A DNA stretch of 33,660 nucleotides from an uncultured Collinsella sp. Lineage in GTDB: Bacteria > Actinomycetota > Coriobacteriia > Coriobacteriales > Coriobacteriaceae. The stretch covers positions 1 through 33,660 of the forward strand of contig CAAEBN010000024.1 in assembly GCA_900754075.1 (NCBI GenBank), given 5' to 3'. The notes below the pieces were generated by a model. That model did no database searches. It saw only the letters and a program-made list of their open reading frames with translations, and was not told the origin of the DNA. Positions 23,558 through 31,733 of the stretch are shown one piece after another. Each line of letters opens with the position of its first letter. The stretch's first letter is position 1. The translations under genes were made by a program, and so were the position numbers.

Positions 23558-25579
23558 ATGAGAAGACTCCTCCCCCGTCTTGCCTTAACCGCCGCACTTC
23601 TCGCCGGTGCGCTCACCGGTGCCCCCGTCTGCGCCGTGGCGGCCGTCCCTTCTCAAGTTATCGACGGCGCCGTAACCGTGATGCACACCAATGACATCCA
23701 CGGCAGCTACAAGTACAGCTACAACGCTAGCAAGGGCACGGGCACCATTGGCTTTGACGGACTGGCGGTTCTCTATAGCGCCCAAAACAACGCCCCCGAC
23801 TTTCTGCTCGATGCGGGCGACACCTTCCACGGGCAGTCCTTTGCCACCATGAGCGAGGGCAAGAGCATCGCCGAACTCATGAACACCTTCTACGCAAACG
23901 GGTACGACGCGACAACACCGGGCAACCATGACTGGAGCTATGGCGCAGACAAGCTTCGCACCATGACCGGCAACAGCGCCACCAGCACGCCCTTTGCCAT
24001 GCTTTGCGCGAATGCAACGTCCTCGAACGGCGTATGGAGCTCGAGTATCACCAAGACGCTCAACCGCACTTGGAAGGACGGCGAGGACGGCTCCACGTTT
24101 AACTACAAGATTAAGGTCGGCGTCGTCGGAGCCATGGATGAGTCGCTGGGCTCCTCGCTGCGCGCGGACCTGGTTGCGGGCACGTCGTTCTCGGGTGCGG
24201 CGGACGCCATCAATGCCGAGGCCAAGCGACTGCGTGAGACAGAGGGCTGCAACGTTATCGTCTGCATCGCGCACACGCTCAACGCCAAGACCTTTGCCGC
24301 ACAGCTCAATGGCGTCAATGCTCTGGTCGCGGGCCACGAGCACATCAACTTAGACGAGAACGTGACGGGGGCCGATGGCAAGCCGGTCCGCGTCGTCGAG
24401 GCGGGCAGTGCCTTTGCCGAGGTTGGTCTGCTTTCCATTCCCTATGAGTACGACACCAAGGGTACCGAATCCACCAACGACGACATAGTGACGGTCTCCG
24501 CAGGCGGCAGCGCCGAGACGCTCTACGCCGCCAAGGACGTCGACGACCTTTTGGCAGACCCTAACAACCAGAACATCCTTGATGAGGTCCGCAACAACAA
24601 AATCAAGCCGCTCGACGACGCCTTTGAAATCGAATCGAACAAGGTGCTCGGCACATCCACCGCCAACTATTTCTATGGCGAGGACGCGGCGGGCACACAT
24701 GGCTGGGAGATGGTGCGCACTACCGATTTCCGTCCCAGTGAAGCAGGCGACACCGCTGAAGCCCAGACTATCGGACATGTGATCTGCGGTTCCTATCTTA
24801 ATTTGACGGGCGCGGACCTTGCTATCGAAAACGCGGGCGGCATTCGCGGTGGCATCGCGGCGGGAGACGTAACCGCCGGCAACGTCATCGCCATTTCGCC
24901 CTACGGCAACACCGTCGAGACCTGGACCATGACCGGTGCGGACTTCCTCGCAGCGCTCGAGCACTCACTCCAGATCAGCGACGATTGCAACGACAGCTAT
25001 GAACTGCAGAAAGCCTATGTGGCAGCCGGTCACACCGAGCAGGAGGCGCAAGACAAGTACAAGTGGCGCGACGACTCCGGCAGCGTCCTTTCCTTCGGCG
25101 GCATCAACGTGACAATCGATTGGACGCAGCCCGAAGGCAAGCGCATCGTGAGCGCCGCACTCTGTAAGGACGGCAGCACGCTCGACCCCGCCAAGACCTA
25201 TACCGTCGCCACCAACAACTACATCATCACCAACACGACCGACTTCCCCACCTTCGCAAACGCCACCAAGCACACCGAGTGGGGCACGTGCGAGGCGGCG
25301 CTGAGGGCTTTGATTGGGCAGAATGGCTGGGAGAGCAAGATGGCCTCGCTCGCGGGCACCATCAGCTTTGGCTCCGCAGCCGTGGACCCCACGCCCACAC
25401 CGGCCACGACGCCTGGGCCCTCGCCTAAGCCCCGCACGACGACCACGAAGGTCACCACCAAGAAGACGACCGGCAAGCTTGCCGCAACGGGAGACCGCAC
25501 GCTGGCCGTGGTCGGCGCATGCCTCATCGGCGGCATCGTCATGGTCATCCTCGGCATCATCTGGAAGCGCCGCCACTAA
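23558..25579 (+). CDS. Wall-anchored 5'-nucleotidase / UDP-sugar hydrolase (UshA-like)
   Basis: The 673-residue exported metallophosphoesterase releases phosphate from extracellular nucleotides. A signal peptide occupies about residues 1-30. The catalytic domain has MHTNDIHGS at 42-50, LLDAGDTFHGQS, TPGNHDWSYG, CIAHTLN and AGHEH, all metal ligands. The C-terminal substrate domain includes NAGGIRGGI and SPYGNTVETW. A Pro/Thr-rich spacer, then LAATG at 641-645, a hydrophobic helix and WKRRH form a sortase signal of the LAXTG kind seen in high-GC Gram-positives. TAAGGA precedes the ATG. It is bracketed by terminators on both sides, so it is monocistronic. It likely supplies nucleosides and phosphate. 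Confidence 0.93.
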   Translation: MRRLLPRLALTAALLAGALTGAPVCAVAAVPSQVIDGAVTVMHTNDIHGSYKYSYNASKGTGTIGFDGLAVLYSAQNNAPDFLLDAGDTFHGQSFATMSEGKSIAELMNTFYANGYDATTPGNHDWSYGADKLRTMTGNSATSTPFAMLCANATSSNGVWSSSITKTLNRTWKDGEDGSTFNYKIKVGVVGAMDESLGSSLRADLVAGTSFSGAADAINAEAKRLRETEGCNVIVCIAHTLNAKTFAAQLNGVNALVAGHEHINLDENVTGADGKPVRVVEAGSAFAEVGLLSIPYEYDTKGTESTNDDIVTVSAGGSAETLYAAKDVDDLLADPNNQNILDEVRNNKIKPLDDAFEIESNKVLGTSTANYFYGEDAAGTHGWEMVRTTDFRPSEAGDTAEAQTIGHVICGSYLNLTGADLAIENAGGIRGGIAAGDVTAGNVIAISPYGNTVETWTMTGADFLAALEHSLQISDDCNDSYELQKAYVAAGHTEQEAQDKYKWRDDSGSVLSFGGINVTIDWTQPEGKRIVSAALCKDGSTLDPAKTYTVATNNYIITNTTDFPTFANATKHTEWGTCEAALRALIGQNGWESKMASLAGTISFGSAAVDPTPTPATTPGPSPKPRTTTTKVTTKKTTGKLAATGDRTLAVVGACLIGGIVMVILGIIWKRRH

Positions 25580-25632
25580 GGCATGCCGCTAAATCTTGGA
25601 GTCCGTACAGCGCCGAGCCTTATATCAAGCAC

Positions 25633-25670
25633 AGAAGCCTGTCCGAATTTGATCGGACAGGCTTCTTGTT
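25633..25670 (+). terminator. Terminator of the nucleotidase gene
   Basis: A perfect 14-bp stem (25633-25646 with 25653-25666) and a 6-nt loop end in a T-rich stretch. It lies 54 bases past the stop. Confidence 0.85.
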
Positions 25671-25709
25671 GGGTATCATGGTTGAACGATCATGAGGAGG
25701 TTTCCCTAC

Positions 25710-26477
25710 ATGGAATTGTTTGAGCCAATTCTTCATTTCTTTGCACAACGATGGGTCCACAACATCATCTGGGCAGGTATCTTGGCCATCGGCACCGCCG
25801 TTGCCGCCAAGGTCGCGTCCAAGACCCTGTACCACCTACTCAACCGCGACGATAACCCACTCCCTTCATCAAGCATCTTCATCAACATCGCGCGCGCTGT
25901 CATCTGGATGATCGGCGGCAGTTTTATCCTCGACAACTGCTTTGGCGTTAACGCAAACGCCCTCGTCGCTGCTCTTGGCGTCGGCGGCATCGCCATCTCG
26001 CTCGGCTTTCAGGACACGCTGTCAAACCTTATCGGCGGCATGCAGGTGACCTTTATGGGCATCATCAAGCCCGGCGACAATATCGAGGTCGGCGGCGTGT
26101 CGGGCGTGGTCCAGGACATCACCTGGCGTCATACGACCATCGAGGACGCCTGCGGGCAGACCATCATCGTCCCCAATTCAAACATCTCCAAGAACACGCT
26201 CGTGCATTTGATGCCCTTTGGGCGCGTTGCCGTGCCCGTTGCCGTAAAGGACACGTCCAAGTGGACTTCACTGGACGCGCTGGCAGATGAGCTCACCGAC
26301 GCCACCAAGGCCGCCGTGCTTCCCATCTCGGGCTTTGACAAGGAGCCCTACGTGCTCTTTAGCGAGATCGGCGACTTTGGCATCAAGGGAAAAATCATCT
26401 TTATCGTCAGCGACGATAGCACCACCTTCACGGCAGCCGACGCTTGCATCCGCGCCATCGCCCCCATCATCGCCTAA
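25710..26477 (+). CDS. Small-conductance mechanosensitive channel (MscS family)
   Basis: This 255-residue membrane channel opens under membrane tension to release solutes on osmotic downshock. Three hydrophobic segments are followed by the pore helix NALVAALGVGGIAISLGFQDTLSNLIGGM at 83-111, rich in Gly and Ala as in MscS TM3. Next come the beta domain GDNIEVGGVSGVVQDITWRHTTIEDACGQTIIVPNS and a short C-terminal domain. The upstream in-frame ATG at 25692 overlaps the AGGAGG that serves the ATG at 25710, so the latter is the start. It stands alone, with a terminator upstream and a hairpin at its stop. Confidence 0.93.
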   Translation: MELFEPILHFFAQRWVHNIIWAGILAIGTAVAAKVASKTLYHLLNRDDNPLPSSSIFINIARAVIWMIGGSFILDNCFGVNANALVAALGVGGIAISLGFQDTLSNLIGGMQVTFMGIIKPGDNIEVGGVSGVVQDITWRHTTIEDACGQTIIVPNSNISKNTLVHLMPFGRVAVPVAVKDTSKWTSLDALADELTDATKAAVLPISGFDKEPYVLFSEIGDFGIKGKIIFIVSDDSTTFTAADACIRAIAPIIA

Positions 26478-26515
26478 AACCACCACAAAGAGGACAGGCA
26501 CCTTCGTGGTGGTTT
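26477..26515 (+). terminator. GGACAGGCACC-loop hairpin 3, after the MscS gene
   Basis: AAACCACCAC (26477-26486) pairs with GTGGTGGTTT (26506-26515), with three more pairs inside. The loop holds GGACAGGCAC. It starts at the last base of the MscS stop codon and ends in TTT, so it is a likely terminator. Confidence 0.7.
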
Positions 26516-26571
26516 CGCATCGTGGTACCATGGTTTATATCGTTGTTTAAACGACTAAGGGAGTAGACACC

Positions 26572-28488
26572 ATGGAAGAGGCCTATCGTCAAGCACGCAA
26601 GCGCGGCGAACAGGGACGCCGTCGCGCCATCAGCCAAAGCGAGCATCCGTACCTTACGGACCTCGATAGCCTCGTTGCCCAGCTCCCCTTAGGTCAGCGA
26701 GAGAACGTCGGCCTGAGGGACATTCCACTCGAAATGGTCGTCGGCACGGTTACCAAGGGCCGTCAGTCTGCCTTTTCGTGCAATTTTATGCCCCTGCTGC
26801 CGTTTAGCACCGAGTTCGCCCGCAAGTGGTCCAACCTCTACGACATCCAGGTGACCGAGGGCTATCGCGACCCCATCATCGTCACCGAGTTCATGCATCG
26901 GTTCTATGTCCAGGAGGGCAACAAGCGCGTCAGCGTCCTCAAATTCCTGGACGCCCCGACGGTTTCGGCCAAGGTCACCCGTCTCTACCCCGGCAAATGG
27001 GATTCCGTCGAAAGCCGCCTGTACGGCGAGTTCTGCGCGTTTTGGCGCGTATGTCCCCTATACGCGATCGAGTTCTCGCGCGAGGGAAGCTACGAGACGC
27101 TCGCCAAGATGCTCGGCCAGAACCTTATCGAAAAATGGCCGCAGAAAAAGGTCGACTACCTGCGCCACACTTTCCTGCTCTTTAAGCGCGCCTACCTTCG
27201 CGCAGGCGGCGACCACCTGGACATTACGCCCGCCGACGCCATGCTCGTCTACCTCAATGTGTACAACCAGGACCGCCTGCTGGATACGCCGACGGATATC
27301 GTCGTTAACCGCCTGTGCAAGATCTGGCGTGAGCTGGTCATTGCCGGCAAAAATGACGAGGACAAGGTCGATCTTGTCGAAGCACCGAGCGTCGATGAGG
27401 AAGAGGCGCCCGCCAAGTCCACCTCCGGCGTGCTCAACTTCTTTATGGGCAAGACCGTCTATTCGGCGGCCAACCCCCTGCGCATCGCCTTTATCCATGA
27501 GTTCCCCTGTGCGACGTCGAGCTGGGACAGCCTGCACGACCAAGGGCGTCAGTATCTCGATGAGCACTTTGGCGGTATCGTGCGCACCGAGGCGTTCGAG
27601 GACCGCCACGATCCGGACGCGTTCTACGCCGCCGTGGAGACCGCCGTCAAGCACGGGGCGAACGTCATCTTCTCGACCTCGCACCGCCTGATGGAATATA
27701 CGCTCAGGGCTGCCGTCGAGTATCCCCAGGTACGATTCCTCAACTGCTCTATCGGCCTTCCCCACCAAAGCGTCCGTTCGTACTTTGGCAAAATGTACGA
27801 GGCCAAGTTCCTCCTGGGCGCCCTTGCCGCCAGCATGGCGGACAACCACCGCATTGGCTACCATGCGTCGGTCTTCGCCTCGGGCGCACTCAGCGAGATT
27901 AACGCCTTTGCCATCGGCGCCTCGCTGCTCGACCCTCGCGCGCAGGTAATCCTCACCTGGGGCGATGTGCCCGCCGGCGGTCTTGCCGAGGCCATGTGCC
28001 GCGAAGGCGTGAGTGTTATGACCGGCGCCGACATGTCAAAGTCGCTCGAAGACCCCACGGCCTACGGACTTCACCGCCTGGTCGATGGCAAGGTCGTCGG
28101 CATCGCCATGCCGGTATGGAACTGGGGTCGATACTACGAGCTTATCGTGCGAAGCCTGCTGCATGGCACCTGGGATGAGACCAGTGAAGACAGCCAGGTT
28201 CGCGCCGTCAACTACTGGTACGGCATGAGCTCGGGCGTTATCGACATTCGCTACGCCCCGGGCCTGCCTTATCAGACGCGCAAGCTTGTTCAGCTGCTCC
28301 GCAATGGCATCGTCGAGGGCTCCATCAATCCATTTGGCGGCGAACTCCATAGCCAAAACGGCGTGGTGCAGATCGAGGGTTTTCCCCCATTGCCGAGCAC
28401 ACAAATCGTCGAGATGAACTGGCTGGCCGACAACGTGGTGGGCACCATTCCGCAGCCCAGCGATGAGCCGAAGGTCCGCGCCCTATGA
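26572..28488 (+). CDS. Cytosolic ParB-like / BMP (PnrA-like) domain fusion protein
   Basis: The 638-residue protein has no signal peptide or lipobox. Residues about 45-140 look like a ParB/sulfiredoxin-type domain: IPLEMVVGTVTKGR, GYRDPIIVTE, and FYVQEGNKRVSVLKFLD at 111-127. A helical region (150-260) and an acidic linker (262-285) follow. Residues from 303 resemble the basic membrane protein/PnrA nucleoside-binding fold (LRIAFIHEFP, SWDSLHDQGRQYL, GANVIFSTSH, YFGKMYEAKFLLGALAASM). BMP proteins are normally exported lipoproteins of nucleoside importers. A cytosolic one fused to this N-terminus suggests ligand sensing, not transport. GGGAG precedes the ATG. Its end overlaps the next gene by four bases. 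Confidence 0.78.
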   Translation: MEEAYRQARKRGEQGRRRAISQSEHPYLTDLDSLVAQLPLGQRENVGLRDIPLEMVVGTVTKGRQSAFSCNFMPLLPFSTEFARKWSNLYDIQVTEGYRDPIIVTEFMHRFYVQEGNKRVSVLKFLDAPTVSAKVTRLYPGKWDSVESRLYGEFCAFWRVCPLYAIEFSREGSYETLAKMLGQNLIEKWPQKKVDYLRHTFLLFKRAYLRAGGDHLDITPADAMLVYLNVYNQDRLLDTPTDIVVNRLCKIWRELVIAGKNDEDKVDLVEAPSVDEEEAPAKSTSGVLNFFMGKTVYSAANPLRIAFIHEFPCATSSWDSLHDQGRQYLDEHFGGIVRTEAFEDRHDPDAFYAAVETAVKHGANVIFSTSHRLMEYTLRAAVEYPQVRFLNCSIGLPHQSVRSYFGKMYEAKFLLGALAASMADNHRIGYHASVFASGALSEINAFAIGASLLDPRAQVILTWGDVPAGGLAEAMCREGVSVMTGADMSKSLEDPTAYGLHRLVDGKVVGIAMPVWNWGRYYELIVRSLLHGTWDETSEDSQVRAVNYWYGMSSGVIDIRYAPGLPYQTRKLVQLLRNGIVEGSINPFGGELHSQNGVVQIEGFPPLPSTQIVEMNWLADNVVGTIPQPSDEPKVRAL

Positions 28489-29195
28489 AGATCCTTGCCG
28501 TAGCCGATACCGAAGAACGATGCCTTTGGGAATGCTTTCACAAGGAACGCTTTGAGGGTGTTGACCTGATTTTGTCAGCTGGCGATCTGGACCCGGACTA
28601 TCTTGAGTTTTTGGTCACCGTCATCAACAAGCCGCTCATCTACGTGCGCGGCAACCACGATGACCGCTATGCACGTCATGCACCGGGTGGATGCATCTGC
28701 GTCGAAGACACCGTGTACGTGTATCGCGGCGTCCGCATTGCGGGGCTTGGCGGCTCCATGCGCTATCGAGATGGTGCCAACATGTACACCGAGCGCGAAA
28801 TGGCCAAGCGCATGCGAAAGCTGTCCCGCAAAGTGAGGATGGTCGGCGGCTGCGACATCTTGCTCACCCATGCACCCGCCGCCGGCGTGGGCGATCTGGA
28901 TGATCTGCCACATCGAGGATTCGAATGCTTTAACACGGCGCTTGAGTCCTGGGGGGCCGACTATATGGTGCACGGGCATGTGCACCAATGCTATGGCCAC
29001 GACTTTCAGCGTGAGCGTCGGCATGCATGCGGGGCAACAATCATCAACGCCTGCGGCTATACGCAGTTTGAACTTGACGAAGCGCACTACCCCATCCGTG
29101 GATGGCAGGCAGCCTGGCTCAATTCGCAAACCATGCGCCGCGAGCTCAAGCGCCACGAGGCAATCGAGTCGTCAACCGCCAGAACACCCTGGTAA
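28485..29195 (+). CDS. Calcineurin-like metallophosphoesterase
   Basis: The 236-residue cytosolic phosphoesterase starts inside the previous gene's stop (ATGA overlap), so its translation is coupled to the ParB-like/BMP fusion. Metal-site blocks are present: VADTEE at 6-11 where DxH is usual, SAGDLD at 31-36, RGNHDDRY at 55-62, LLTHAP, and HGHVHQ near 160. Motif I therefore reads D-T-E, lacking the histidine. This occurs in some branches and may change metal choice. The substrate could be a nucleotide, cyclic nucleotide or phosphoprotein; sequence does not decide. Long palindromes lie downstream. Confidence 0.88.
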   Translation: MKILAVADTEERCLWECFHKERFEGVDLILSAGDLDPDYLEFLVTVINKPLIYVRGNHDDRYARHAPGGCICVEDTVYVYRGVRIAGLGGSMRYRDGANMYTEREMAKRMRKLSRKVRMVGGCDILLTHAPAAGVGDLDDLPHRGFECFNTALESWGADYMVHGHVHQCYGHDFQRERRHACGATIINACGYTQFELDEAHYPIRGWQAAWLNSQTMRRELKRHEAIESSTARTPW

Positions 29196-29218
29196 CCACT
29201 TTTAAGGCTTGACGCTGC

Positions 29219-29318
29219 GCCGGTTCCAAGCACCCCATCTCGCCCCTCAAGCCGTCGCTCGCGTACCAAAGTACGCGTCGCTCCTCTTTCAGGGCGACCT
29301 GGGGCACTTGGAACCGGC
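29219..29318. repeat. 100-bp imperfect palindrome
   Basis: GCCGGTTCCAAG (29219-29230) and its exact inverse (29307-29318) enclose a second pairing of 12 of 14 bases (near 29233-29246 with 29291-29304) and a central GCGTAC/GTACGC pair with a CAAA loop. The element lies just past the metallophosphoesterase gene. No gene is supported in 29196-29480. Confidence 0.8.
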
Positions 29319-29350
29319 TCGCTGCGATGCCATAACATTGACGCCAAAGT

Positions 29351-29397
29351 GCCCAAACCACCACAAAGGTGCCTGTCCCCTTTGTGGTGGTTTGGGC
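29351..29397. repeat. GGACAGGCAC-loop hairpin 4 (18-bp perfect stem)
   Basis: Arms 29351-29368 and 29380-29397 are exact inverted copies and share AAACCACCACAAAG with hairpin 3. The 11-nt loop GTGCCTGTCCC is the inverse of the loop in hairpin 3. No T-tract follows, so it is a repeat-family member, with terminator action uncertain. Confidence 0.85.
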
Positions 29398-29405
29398 GCG
29401 GTAGC

Positions 29406-29444
29406 AAGAAACCCGGTCCTGCACGAGGCAGAACCGGGTTTCTT
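29406..29444 (-). terminator. Terminator of rplA (possibly bidirectional)
   Basis: A perfect 12-bp stem (29406-29417 with 29433-29444) with an inner CTGC/GCAG pairing has T-rich 3' arms in both directions. It lies between the rplA stop and the metallophosphoesterase unit transcribed toward it. Confidence 0.75.
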
Positions 29445-29480
29445 TAGCAATGCTTGCTTTGCTCAGGCAGTAACTGTTAG

Positions 29481-30188
29481 TTACTCAGCCAGGAAGTCGC
29501 GCTGGACAGCGGGATCGACCTTGACGCCAGGGCCCATGGTGGAAGACACGGAGATGGACTTGACGTACTTGCCCTTAGCGGAAGAGGGCTTGACGCGCAG
29601 GATCTCGGTGTACAGGGCAGCATAGTTCTCGACGAGCTGCTGCTCGGAGAAGGACTTCTTGCCCAGGGGCACGTGGCAGATGCCGTAACGGTCGGCGCGG
29701 TACTCAACGCGGCCGGCCTTGAGCTCGGAGACCATCTTGGCGACGTCCATGGTAACGGTGCCGAGCTTGGGGTTCGGCATGAGGCCACGGGGACCAAGAA
29801 TCTTACCGATGCGGCCAACCTTGGCCATCATGTTCGGCGTAGCGATAGCGGCGTCGAAGTTGATCTCGCCCTTCTGGATCTGGGCGACGAGCTCGTCGGA
29901 ACCGATGATGTCGGCGCCGGCAGCCTCGGCCTCGCGAGCCTTCTCGCCCTCGGCGAAGACGGCAACACGAACGGTCTTGCCGGTGCCGTGGGGCAGGGAG
30001 ATGGAACCACGGATGTTCTGGTCAGCCTTACGAGTATCGATGCCCAGACGGAAGTGGGCCTCGACGGTCTCGTCGAACTTGGCGGTGTCGAGCTCCTTGA
30101 TGAGCTTGGCAGCCTGAAGGGGGGTGTAGAGCGTGGCGCGGTCGATCTTCTCGGCAGCGGCGTTATAGCTCTTACCATGCTTAGCCAT
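29481..30188 (-). CDS. rplA: 50S ribosomal protein L1
   Basis: L1 forms the mobile stalk on the tRNA exit side of the large subunit and often represses rplK-rplA translation. The 235-residue product starts MAKHGKSYNAAAEKIDR. It has the conserved SISLPHGTGKTVRVAVFA and the domain II block GRIGKILGPRGLMPNPKLGTVT. ATG 30188 lies eight bases after AGGAGG; the upstream ATG at 30194 is only two bases from it. rplJ is not downstream, unlike in most genomes. Confidence 0.97.
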   Translation of the reverse strand: MAKHGKSYNAAAEKIDRATLYTPLQAAKLIKELDTAKFDETVEAHFRLGIDTRKADQNIRGSISLPHGTGKTVRVAVFAEGEKAREAEAAGADIIGSDELVAQIQKGEINFDAAIATPNMMAKVGRIGKILGPRGLMPNPKLGTVTMDVAKMVSELKAGRVEYRADRYGICHVPLGKKSFSEQQLVENYAALYTEILRVKPSSAKGKYVKSISVSSTMGPGVKVDPAVQRDFLAE

Positions 30189-30238
30189 GTGCATTACCTC
30201 CTGTGGTTAAACGGGCTTATGCCCTCCCACATCGTATC

Positions 30239-30287
30239 GTGTGCCCTATTGCACACATATAACGGGCGCCCCGGTCGGAGCACCCGT
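30239..30287 (-). promoter_or_regulatory. Hairpins in the rplK-rplA gap
   Basis: On the minus strand, a GC-rich hairpin (30262-30272 with 30277-30287, two G-U pairs) is followed by TTATATG. Next is a perfect GTGTGC/GCACAC stem (30239-30244 with 30251-30256). They could be a weak terminator or an L1 control site ahead of rplA. The role is inferred. Confidence 0.4.
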
Positions 30288-30305
30288 CATTACCTAAAGA
30301 AATCG

Positions 30306-30734
30306 CTACTCAGCGATGGTGACGCCCATGGAACGGGCGGTACCGGCGATGATCTTCTTGGCGGCGTCAATGTCGTTGGCATTGAGGTCCGGCATCTTGA
30401 TCTCGGCGATCTTGGTGAGCTGCTCCTGGGAGAGCTGACCAACCTTGTCGGCCTGGGGCTTAGCAGAACCAGACTTGAGGTTCAGCTCCTTCTTGATGAG
30501 GTGAGCCGCCGGCGGGGTCTTGGTGATGAAGGAGAAGGACTTATCCTCGTAGACAGAGATCTCAACGGGGATGATGTCGCCCTTCTTGTCCTGCGTCTCG
30601 GCGTTAAAGGCCTGGCAGAACTGCATGATGTTCACGCCAGCAGCGCCCAGGGCGGGGCCGACGGGAGGAGCGGGGTTAGCGGCACCAGCAGGAATCTGGA
30701 GCTTGATGACGTTGGCAACCTTCTTCTCAGCCAT
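30306..30734 (-). CDS. rplK: 50S ribosomal protein L11
   Basis: L11 binds the GTPase-associated centre of 23S rRNA. The 142-residue product has the invariant KLQIPAGAANPAPPVGPALGAAGVNIMQFC proline-rich N-terminal block and the C-terminal RNA-binding domain ending ARSMGVTIAE. ATG 30734 is preferred, with AAAGGA six bases upstream; an ATG at 30740 abuts the ribosome binding site. It lies 121 bases after nusG on the same strand. Confidence 0.97.
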   Translation of the reverse strand: MAEKKVANVIKLQIPAGAANPAPPVGPALGAAGVNIMQFCQAFNAETQDKKGDIIPVEISVYEDKSFSFITKTPPAAHLIKKELNLKSGSAKPQADKVGQLSQEQLTKIAEIKMPDLNANDIDAAKKIIAGTARSMGVTIAE

Positions 30735-30854
30735 GGTCATTCCTTTCGAATCACGAGTGTGAAGTACTTGCTATATCGTAAGCACGCACGTGTTAGAAGC
30801 ACTCCTGAGATGAGCAGTCACAGAAGAAGCACGCTCGCGCGAACGGACAAAAAC

Positions 30855-31391
30855 TTAAGCGATGACAGCGACCTGGTTAAAGTCGAGCTCGACCGGCGTC
30901 TCGCGGCCAAAGATCATCAGCGTGACCTTGAGCTTGCCAGCCTCGGTGTTAACCTCGGAGACCTTGCCATCAAAGTCGGTAAGCGGGCCATCGGTGACGC
31001 GGACGGACGTGCCGACCTGAATATCAACCGAGGTGCGCTTGGGAGAATCGCCCTTACCGGGACGACGAGTCATCTTGTTGTACTCGTCGCGGGAAAGCGG
31101 AGCGGGCTTGCCGTTGCCGCCCAGGAAACCGGTGACGCCAGGCGTGTTGCGAACACACGTCCACGCATCGTCATCCATCTCCATGCGAACCAGGACATAA
31201 CCCGGGAAGATCTTGGAATCCTTGGTCTCGCGCTTGCCACCCTCTTTAATCTCGGTGACGCGCTCCATAGGAATCTCGATATCAAAGATACGGTCCTGCA
31301 TGCCCATGGTCTCGATGCGATGCTCGAGATCGGACTTAACGCGGTTCTCGTATCCAGAGTAAGTGTGAACGACGTACCAACGCTTAGACAT
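30855..31391 (-). CDS. nusG: Transcription termination/antitermination protein NusG
   Basis: NusG binds RNA polymerase to tune elongation and link transcription with translation or Rho. The 178-residue product has the NGN domain (KRWYVVHTYSGYENRVKSDLEHR, FPGYVLVRMEMDDDAW, GVTGFLGG) and a C-terminal KOW domain (VRVTDGPLTDFDGKVSEVN). The start lies three bases past the secE stop, so the pair is translationally coupled. The length is normal without the acidic N-terminal extension of some actinobacteria. Confidence 0.97.
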   Translation of the reverse strand: MSKRWYVVHTYSGYENRVKSDLEHRIETMGMQDRIFDIEIPMERVTEIKEGGKRETKDSKIFPGYVLVRMEMDDDAWTCVRNTPGVTGFLGGNGKPAPLSRDEYNKMTRRPGKGDSPKRTSVDIQVGTSVRVTDGPLTDFDGKVSEVNTEAGKLKVTLMIFGRETPVELDFNQVAVIA

Positions 31392-31394
31392 GGT

Positions 31395-31733
31395 TTAGCC
31401 CCTCAATCCAGAGAACAGAGCAAGAGCCTCGCCAAAGCCAGCATCGAGCAGAGCGATGACGACGCCGACGACGATCAGAGAAGCGCAAACGACGACCGAG
31501 TAGTTCACGAGCTCCTTCTTATCGGGCCACGTGACACGCTTCATCTCGGACTTGACCGAGGCGAAATACTTCTTGGTGCGGGCGAAGAAACCAGGCTTCT
31601 CGTTCTTCTTGGACTTCGCAGCCTTCTCGTTCTTCTTGGCAACGGCCTTCTTGGCCTCAACCTTGGAGTTGGCGGCAGCGTTATTGGCAGGTGCCGGCTG
31701 CTGAGCCTTCTTCTTGTTCTTCTTGTTGGCCAT
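31395..31733 (-). CDS. secE: Preprotein translocase subunit SecE
   Basis: SecE is the essential clamp of the SecYEG channel. The 112-residue product has a long Lys/Ala-rich cytosolic N-terminal extension (about 1-48), then FFARTKKYFASVKSEMKRVTWPDKKELVNYSVVV, the conserved amphipathic helix and hinge, and a single membrane helix. The single-helix form is usual outside enterobacteria. It is followed by nusG and preceded by tRNA-Trp, the common secE neighbourhood. Confidence 0.95.
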   Translation of the reverse strand: MANKKNKKKAQQPAPANNAAANSKVEAKKAVAKKNEKAAKSKKNEKPGFFARTKKYFASVKSEMKRVTWPDKKELVNYSVVVCASLIVVGVVIALLDAGFGEALALFSGLRG

